Shown: positions 56,400 through 64,000 of the stretch, one piece after another
How the letters are laid out: each line of letters opens with the position of its first letter
Position numbering within the stretch: the stretch's first letter is position 1
The notes under the pieces: model-generated
Database searches by the model: none
What the model was told of the DNA's origin: nothing
Seen by the model: the letters and a program-made list of their open reading frames with translations, nothing else
Assembly (NCBI GenBank): GCA_050084985.1
Contig: JBITNC010000002.1
Span: forward strand, 31,620,001 to 31,684,000
DNA: 64,000 nt
Origin: Nageia nagi
Lineage: Eukaryota; Pinophyta
Direction: 5' to 3'
Position numbers and translations under genes: made by a program

Positions 56400-59300
56400 A
56401 GAGCTGACATGGGACTCAGAGCTAACTCTAAATAAATTTCTTGCACTTGTGATGACCTTGTCTTAAGAACTAATCATTTTTCAAGTTATTGAGTATGGAG
56501 TTTAGCATACTTGATTTAGAATGTTTGAAAATATGTGTTATTTAATATATTATGATCATGTTATTTTTATAAAATAATTTGATGTTGTTGTGGTTTCATG
56601 TGATATAGGGATTTATAGTCCTATAAGTGAATCACTATGCTATTTATTGGGAGATGATTGAACACCAACAACCCATAATGGAAGTAATTTCACTTAGGTT
56701 TGCACATGTTTCATGTGTACTCATTCCCTTATGTTGCATTTGCTTGTTGATTGAGTTTAGTTTGATTTCATAAGTTTATCATATCATGCTTGGGCAATGA
56801 CGGAATAACTTAGCTCAATTATACATGCAAGAAAATAAATGCATTAGTATTTTGATTTGTAAGTAACAATTTATTTTAGCATAAGTAATATATTTGTTAT
56901 GGCTACAATATTTATAAAAAATAAATTGAAGTAATAATATTATCATGTATAGAATAATAGGAATGCGAGATTTCTATTATTTGGGATAATATTAATAAGT
57001 ATGTTAAGTATCTAAAACATATATGGAATATTTTCATATTTTAGATATTTAGAATATTGTATTTTTAAGATTTTGGTTTATGTTGTAGTTTGGGGGTTTT
57101 GTGTTATTAGTGATTTTCATTTTGTTGCTCCCTAGAAGAACCATCATGGAAGTTTTGGTAACTTCTAAGGAGGTTGTGTAACTCCTCCTCCTAAGATTTT
57201 GCATTTTTATATCCAACTCTTGGGATTTTTGGGAGTCTAGTTGATTGTTGGAGACAAATAGAAGATTTGGAAAAAGAGGGATTTTGGAGAACAAGCTTAA
57301 ATAGGGATTTTACTTCTAGGTTTCTTCCTTCCAGTTTGGATTTTTGTAATATTTATGTTTATGTTTGAAAGGTAAAATGTTGCTAAGTTTAGATTTAAAT
57401 CTTTGTACGATGTTTGACATTTAGTGCTTCAAATTTTATATTGGGTGTAACATGAAAGTTTAGAATTTAGTTTCTCTTTGAAGATCATTGCTTGGAATCA
57501 AACTAAATTTTGGGTTATATGGAGTTTGACATCAACTACAAACTATATAAATTGTAAGAAAAATAGAGTTTGAATTAGTGTTAAAAATTAGTTTGAAAAT
57601 AAAAGTTAGTTTGTGAACCAGAAACCAATCTATAGGTTAAAACTGAATTAAGTAGATATGTGGAAAGAGCCAAGCAAAACAAAAAAAAACCCATGTTCCA
57701 TAATTGAAAAAGGGAAAGCAAAACTCAAGATTTAACCTAATGAAATGCAAGAGTTTATATATGAAAATAATTGTAGGCCTATTTTTGAGAATAAATTTAT
57801 AAGCTTCTGATTTAGAAATTATATATATATATTATATATATATATAGAATAATAATAATAATAATAGTAATAATATTTAAATGTTTTTATTATATATTTT
57901 TTTATTTGGCCAAAGGCCATAATAGAGGGGAGTTGCATAGTGTTGGCCTCTCGATTATGTAATAGCACCCAAGATGTTGTGGTAGCTAGGGGCGGTGCAC
58001 CCACTTGGGGCTTATGCACAACCAAAGGAGGGTCAACTAAGTAGGTGGGACATAGGTGTCAGTAGGCATCATGTGGGCCCACCACCATATATATATATGT
58101 AATATTAAATAGTTAATATTTTAAAATATTAATTTAATTATATAATATATTTAATAATTTAAGAAAAAAGTATTTTTAAATTATTAAATATTGAATTCTA
58201 AATATATATATTAAAGGATGTTAAAATATTAAATAATTATTACTTTGGTTTGAATTAAAATATAAAAAAAGATTTATACCTTTTAATATTTGGAAAATAA
58301 GTTTTAAAATATTAATAGCTATCTATGTTTAAAGATAGAACCAAAGTTGTAATATGCTTACCTTGACTTCTAATTGATTACTTTTAGTATCTAGGAAATA
58401 AACAAGAGTGAAGATAAAAAGGTAAAAGTCCAACTTATTGGCAATATTTGTGTATATTTCATTGAAATTTAGAGTGTGCTAGCTTGTTTTCAATTAATGC
58501 AAAAATATTATTTTATCATTATGTTTAATTCATGGAAAATGAATGAATGCTTTTAAATGAAATGTATGCACATCTAGTGAAATTCATATAAAGTGTTTTC
58601 TCTAATCCAACTAAAGCATCTAGCAAATGGTTCACTTGGAGGAGTGATATCCTGGTGAACAAAGACTAATTGTGTGATGGGGAAGTTAAGAGACCACAAT
58701 TGTATTTTTTATGATGTAATATTTATGATGTATCTCAAGATGAGATATAAATTTGTAAATAAATTTAGAGATAGAAATTGTATTGATATGAAAAATATGA
58801 ATGGAATTAATTCATAGCAAGGATATGATGGATGATGATTTATTTCCTTTTTATTATGATGTTATAAATGTACAATGCTTGTTATTTAAGTTTTGAATTA
58901 TATTAATGATCGATGGTAAATGATATGAATGGTTTAGTTAAACTTTATTTTATATGCATTTGAATTGGTAAAAATCAATATAGAAAGTAAGTTCAAAGTT
59001 TAAGCATAAATTTAGAACTAAACCCATCAATTAAACAACTCATTTAAGTGAAAACTTAGAAGGGAACCTTCATAGAAAATAAGTTTGTACCAAGTGATCT
59101 GTTAGGCTCCATTTCATAGTTTCACAGTTTGGGCTATGAAAATCTTGTAGTAGGATTTGCGTAAAGTGGATAATAAATCACTTTGGATACGGACATAAAA
59201 TTTAATGAGAAAAACTTAGAAAAGAGATTTGGCTAGTTCTACCCTTAGGTACAACATCTAGTCAAGGATACTAGGTAGGTAATCCCTTAATAAAGTTAGT

Positions 59301-60152
59301 AACTACGAGAGTTATGGTTAGGTAGTTACTATAGGTTAGTGATGGTCCCTTATGAGTATTATGGGTAGGTAAGGCTATAATAGTTAATTTCATGGTAGTA
59401 AAATTAATTTTGATTTCTATCATTGGAGGTGATATGAAATCAATCCACATGGCATATGCTTAAGATCACTTTCATGGGGAAGCATAAAGTGATGGGAAAT
59501 GCATGCCTCTTCTTAGGATATGGGCCCTAAGAAGAACCCAAAGATCATGAGTGATATAAGGTGGTTCAAACATGGGTGATGTTTGAACTAAAAATGTTAA
59601 GTAAATCAAAACATGGGAGATGTTTTGATATGCTAAGTATCACATGACTTAGGTGATATGGAAATTGATCATTTCCATCCACTTGAGGGTCATCTAGAAT
59701 AACTAATCAACTCAAATGTGAGATGCCAAACCTATATCATAAATTATTCAAGGTGTTAAATTAGTTGTAAAAAAAAATTTGGTCTAGTTTTTTAAGGTAT
59801 AATTAGATGGTTATTTCAGCACTGGATCAATGGTGATGTGATAACCAAGAAGCGATACAACAGTTTGGCTCATGCACAAGAGCAAAACTTATCAAAGCAT
59901 TTTTATTTTTTTTAAGTTTTTTTTTTTAAATTTTTGTGATTTTAATAAATTCATGTGATAAGTTTGGAATATGTCATTTGGGAAGACACTTAAATGTAGT
60001 TCCTAATTCTAGTTTTCCAAATAAGCTAATGCATTATTTACTTCAATATTATAGTATAATACAATCAATTTTATAATATAGTATTAAATTTTTAAGTTGA
60101 TGGTGTGCTCAGGGAAAGTTTTAAATGTAAAATTTTATACTATAAAAAATAT
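56400..60152. other. AT-rich DNA between LINE and SINE, no gene recognised
   Basis: About 3.7 kb. A TGTGATGACC at about 56449 resembles the start of the solo LTR at 32800, but no matching end was found. A G+C-richer patch at 57905-58080 and low-complexity TA and AAT runs at 57822-57880 and 58087-58100 are present. Frames at 57049-57294 and 57819-58025 have no support. Confidence 0.45.
57826..57880. repeat. (TA)n and (AAT)n microsatellites
   Basis: Short TA runs directly followed by an AAT run with one change. Confidence 0.85.
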
Positions 60153-60160
60153 TTTATATG

Positions 60161-60380
60161 GTTTCCAAGGGGACTACATAATGGTCTAATCTTGGGCTCT
60201 TATTTGGGAGATCCAAGGTTTGAATCATAATGGTTGTTTCAACATGTCATAGTTTGACTACAATTGAGCTAATTATTTGCAACTATCTAGTGGATAGTTG
60301 AGACTTTAAAAGTTTACCCTATTGGCTATCGTGAGGGGTTTCTTAGAACAATTGGCCTCATGATTCAACAAAAAAAGTAC
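60161..60380 (+). mobile_element. tRNA-derived SINE
   Basis: 220 bp flanked by the perfect duplication TTTATATG (60153-60160, 60381-60388). It has an A box-like TGGTCTAATCTT near 60183 and a B box GGTTTGAATC at 60217-60226, the usual GGTTCGAATC with one C-to-T change, at tRNA-like spacing. It ends in an A-rich tail (60370-60376). These are the marks of an RNA polymerase III SINE moved by a LINE enzyme. I cannot name its family. Confidence 0.75.
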
Positions 60381-60388
60381 TTTATATG

Positions 60389-61149
60389 AGTACAAATTAA
60401 TATGAAGGAAATATTAAGAGATTATATAATTGATCAGTTATTTTAATTTCTTTTATCATTTTGTAATTTAATAGTTGTTATCAAATATTAATAGCTGTAA
60501 TGGGTATCTTTAGCTTCAACTTCAATATTCAATTAATTTCCTTTATTGTTTATAAATAAAATAAGTAATAACCAATCATGAAAGGCTTGTAATAATCATG
60601 ATGCAAATCATAGAGTTCAATTGTATTAAGATGTGACAAATTATGATAGGAGAAATTGTACTACAAATCCTAACAAAAAAATAAAGTTACAAAATAACTA
60701 AACAAATTTAATTGAACAAAACAAATTGAAAAATAAATACACATAAAATGTTAATTCATTATTCATATACAAATACATTTTTTTACTTTATCCAAAAATT
60801 AAGAAGAAAAGATAGTACAACATCCTATTCATAAGAAAAAATCATACCAATAATAATAAATAGAAGTGGTTGCAACAAAACCTTGTTGGTAACAACCACA
60901 TCCATTGTAGATATATTAAAAGAGAAAATAAATGATATGCATAATTATGCATCATTCTACCCATATTTAAATATTTTTGAAACTTCTAGTTTAGACAAAT
61001 ATGATATTTTATAAACTTCAAGAATTATTCTTTGGTAACCTAGGTATTGTCAGAGTCCAGTAAATTGAGCCTATATATATATATATATATTTTTTTAGAT
61101 TTGATAAGATATTAGTGTATACTATATTTTTAATTTGCTCCTTTTTTTC
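60389..61149. other. AT-rich spacer
   Basis: No gene. A TA run at 61072-61090. Confidence 0.5.
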
Positions 61150-62090
61150 ATCATAAATGTTTGGTGAAATCTCCCAAAAAGTTCTCCTCTTGAACTTCTA
61201 TACCACTTATGAGATAGGGATAAAGAACTGTGACATTAAAAATAATATTGGCATCAAATTCATCAAGCAATTATATCAAATAAGCATTCTTATTTATTCA
61301 CTTAAAATATTTTGTAGGGTCCAATTTTCTTTGGTTTCAATTTTTGATAAGTACCTTAAGGAAATATTGCTTTATATAAGTAACCCATGATTTTCTCACC
61401 TTCTTAATACATTTTTCTCTTCAATGCAAATTTGTACATCTTTTATAATGTTCATTACTTAGTTGTAGTTGTTTCTTAGCCAATTATTGCATATTTTGAA
61501 TATGTCTCATAAAATCTAACACATGTTGGCTAATCCATCTTCCATTAGGAAGATCAATTAGATCAACTACTCCTACTGGATTATTTCCAAAAATAACTTG
61601 GAAGTGAGAGTTACTAATAGACCTATTGATAGTAGAATTAAAACCAAACTCAACCTATGCCAAAATCAAATCTCATTACATTGAATTATTTTCAACTAGA
61701 CATCAAAGTAAATTACCCAAACTTATGTTCACTACCTTTGTTTGTCCATCTATTTAGGGGACAAAGATAGAACTAGCAACATATTACTATCAATATTTTC
61801 CCATAATATGCTCTAAAAGTGAATCATAAACCTTGTATCTCAATCATTACTGAAAGTCTTGGGTAGTACATGTAAGTGAAAAATATCTTTAAAAAATAAA
61901 TCAACAACCTTACTTGGATTTTTAGTCTTCTAACATGGAATGAAGTGGGCCATTTTAAAGAATCAATCTAAAACAATAAAAATAGAATCATTTCCTCTAT
62001 GAGTATAAGGTAATCCCAAAATAAAATCCATGGAAATGTTAATCCCTATTCCATCAAGTGTTGATAAGGATTTATACAAACTTGTGTTAT
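61150..62090 (-). pseudogene. Ty3/Gypsy integrase relic
   Basis: Minus-strand reading gives NISMDFILGLPYTHRGNDSI (about 61975-62035), FKMAHFIPC, VLPKTFSNDWDTRF, and near 61160-61300 a tail with INKNAYLI, the usual KIGDNAYxxxLP end. Catalytic Asp residues in the first two blocks are present, but frames shift repeatedly. It follows the RT side as in Gypsy (RT-RH-IN), not Copia. Confidence 0.75.
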
Positions 62091-62410
62091 ATTATTTTCC
62101 CTAAGCCATTTGAATGCATTTTCCTAATTAATTTTTCCCTCCTAGACCCTATGGGAATACAAAGTTGGAATTCTTCAAACAATAATCTATGTGATGATAA
62201 ATATTTATCACATAAATAATTCCTTCCAATGGTAGGATTATTGAGATCATTAATAATTTTGTTGAAACATAGATTAAATAAATTATTTCTTTTCATTTCT
62301 TTAAACTTGATAATCCCGTTGGTCATTATGATAAGTAAGTGGTACCTCCTACTTAAATAATAAATCACCAAATTATCTTCTTAAATACTACTAAATCAAG
62401 TATTAGATAG
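62091..62410 (-). pseudogene. Ty3/Gypsy integrase N-terminal relic
   Basis: The minus frame 62087-62371 has YLLFEEFQLCIPIGSRREKL-like sequence (observed RLLFEEFQLCIPIGSRREKL) and MHSNGLGK, like the GxLFxxxRLCIPxxSxRxxLxxEAHGGGLxGH entry to the zinc-binding domain. Confidence 0.75.
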
Positions 62411-64000
62411 TTTCCACCTTCATTTTAAGATATTCAAAACTCATATCAAATTTTTGAGTCTAAGAAAAAGACTTCTCTTTGATGCAAATAGTCAAATATT
62501 TCAACACTTGATTATCAATTAATAAAATGAGTTATCTATGAATTAATTTGTGACTCAATTATTTAAAATTATGAATAATAACATATAATTCTTTATCATA
62601 ATTGGCATACCTTTTATTGGCATCATTTAACTTTTCACTAAAGTATGGCAACTATCTTACCTTCTTGATTCAACACACCACTAATGGCCACTACAAACAT
62701 CATAATAAATGGTAAATATCTTGTTAAAGCCTATTAAATAAAGTATTAGATATTTTTTTTACCTTCATTTTAAGATATTCAAAACTCTTCTTAGTTTCTT
62801 AGGTCTAAGAAAAATACTTATCTTTGATGCAATAAGTCAATAAAGCACTTATTCCAGTAAAGTTTCTTGTTGTGAACCTCATAAATTTTTATTAGACTAT
62901 AAAAACTCTTGAACTCTATGCTATTTTGAGTAATAGGTGATTCAAGCATAGCCTTAACTATTTTTGGATCCATACTCACTCCATCCACTAAAATCATATT
63001 TCCAAGGAAAATAATTATGTCTCTATAAAACTCACTTTTCTCAAAATTCACAATCTTTCTACTCTAAGTATGTTATCTATATAACTTGCAAGTATTTCAA
63101 ATGATCTTCTATGTTTCTTCTAAAAATTAAAATATTATATAAATAAGTTATAACAAATTTTACTATGCATGGTCTAAATACCTAGTTCATGGTTTGTATG
63201 AAAGTGGAATGCATATTATACGTTTCAAAGGACATCGCTAAACATTCATATGAATTTTCCTTATTCTTTAATTTCATATTTTATTCATTCCCTTATTAGA
63301 TTTGAATATTATGGTAACCATTTCTTAAATCCACCTTGGAGAAAACCTTACAACCAACTAATTAGTCTAATATGTCATCTATTTTAGTGAGTGGATAACA
63401 ATACTTTACCATGATCTTATTGATCGATCTAGAGTACACACACATTCTCCATTTACATCCTTTTTTGGGTTAAGGTAGAGCTAGTGTGGAGCAAGGAATT
63501 ATGCTTTTACTCATGAAATCTTTCTCTAACAATTTGTTAATTTTCCATCTCATTATTTGTTCATTTTCTTTAGGAGATAATATATATGCATCTTAGTGAG
63601 GTAGATTCGAACCTAGCACTAAATTAATAATGTGTTTAATACCTTGTGAAGGAGGTAAGTTAATTGGTATTTATACTAGATTTATGTTAGAATAATTTAC
63701 CAATATTTTTTTCACTTTTATCAAGGTTTATATCCCTTTAATTTCCCTTGTGTATCTTAGGCATAGTAGATAACAAGATACTTCTTTACATTATTTGTAT
63801 ATTTTTTTATAACTCATTGATACTAATGATAAAGCTAACATTTCAGTGGCTTCATCAACTTTCTAAGCTTTGAGAATATATTTACTTCCTTCATGTTGTA
63901 CTTCATAAATATTCTCTCTACCATGATGGAATACTTTCTGATCATATTAATTTCTAGGGTATACCTAATAATAAATAATACAAATCCATTGCCTCCATGT
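62411..64000 (-). pseudogene. Ty3/Gypsy RT and RNase H relic, runs off the window
   Basis: The minus strand at about 63490-63380 reads like CSTLALP*PKKGCKWRMCVY and SRSINKIMVKYCYPLTKIDD, then VFSKVDLRNGYHNIQI (first catalytic Asp) near 63340. The YxDD site near 63140 is YLYN, so the enzyme is dead. 62818-63051 (MNFEKSEFYRDIIIFLG ... MDPKIVKAML) is the RT thumb/RNase H link. Bases 63560-64000 would hold the protease side but are unclear. The element continues beyond base 64000. Confidence 0.8.

Noticed and set aside
56449-59850. Possible large LTR starting TGTGATGACC
   Set aside because: No matching CA end, target duplication or primer site could be found.

Overview
The window looks like intergenic DNA of a large-genome seed plant, probably a gymnosperm such as a conifer. 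This is inferred from the AT-rich background, one gene-like locus in 64 kb, layers of old and young LTR retrotransposons, several LINE clades, a tRNA-derived SINE and plant-type PPR and A1 aspartyl-protease sequences. No rRNA, tRNA gene, CRISPR or bacterial-type feature was seen. All percentages are counts or estimates by eye.

Region 1 (about 0.5-23 kb) is a three-deep nest. A coding-less LTR element (D, minus strand, LTRs about 1.4 kb at 479-1893 and 4665-5193 plus 22088-23005) is split in its right LTR by Copia element C (plus strand, 5194-22082). C is in turn split in its leader by Copia element A (minus strand, 8019-16401, TSD TTAAT). LTR divergence falls from D (about 17%) to C (about 10%) to A (about 2%), in agreement with the nesting order.

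Region 2 (23-32 kb) holds worn repeats, a fold-back repeat, a dead RTE-like LINE RT (minus, about 27.0-28.5 kb) and a dead Ty3/Gypsy integrase (plus, about 28.7 kb). Region 3 (32.4-36.5 kb) is an old Copia fragment (E, minus) cut by a 1.18-kb solo LTR (32800-33983). Region 4 (36.5-40.8 kb) is the only low-copy-looking part: a nepenthesin-like aspartyl protease gene (minus, 38028-39510) whose frame is broken twice.

Region 5 (40.8-56.4 kb) is a plant L1 LINE (minus: ORF1, endonuclease, RT, C-terminal part) whose RT is split by a young Copia element B (minus, 43757-53110, LTRs 504 bp with 3 differences, TSD ATATA). To its left an unrecognised open frame is split by a solo LTR of the C family (41278-41778, TSD ATATG). 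Region 6 (56.4-64 kb) is AT-rich DNA with a tRNA-derived SINE (60161-60380, TSD TTTATATG) and, at the right edge, a decayed Ty3/Gypsy pol (minus).

The most notable signal is the Copia family shared by A and B. It carries pieces of a pentatricopeptide-repeat (PPR) gene in its long 5' leader. Its copies share stop codons at homologous sites in integrase and at the RT/RNase H junction, yet B is very young. This points to a family that spread while already defective, presumably using proteins supplied in trans, with a captured host-gene fragment on board.
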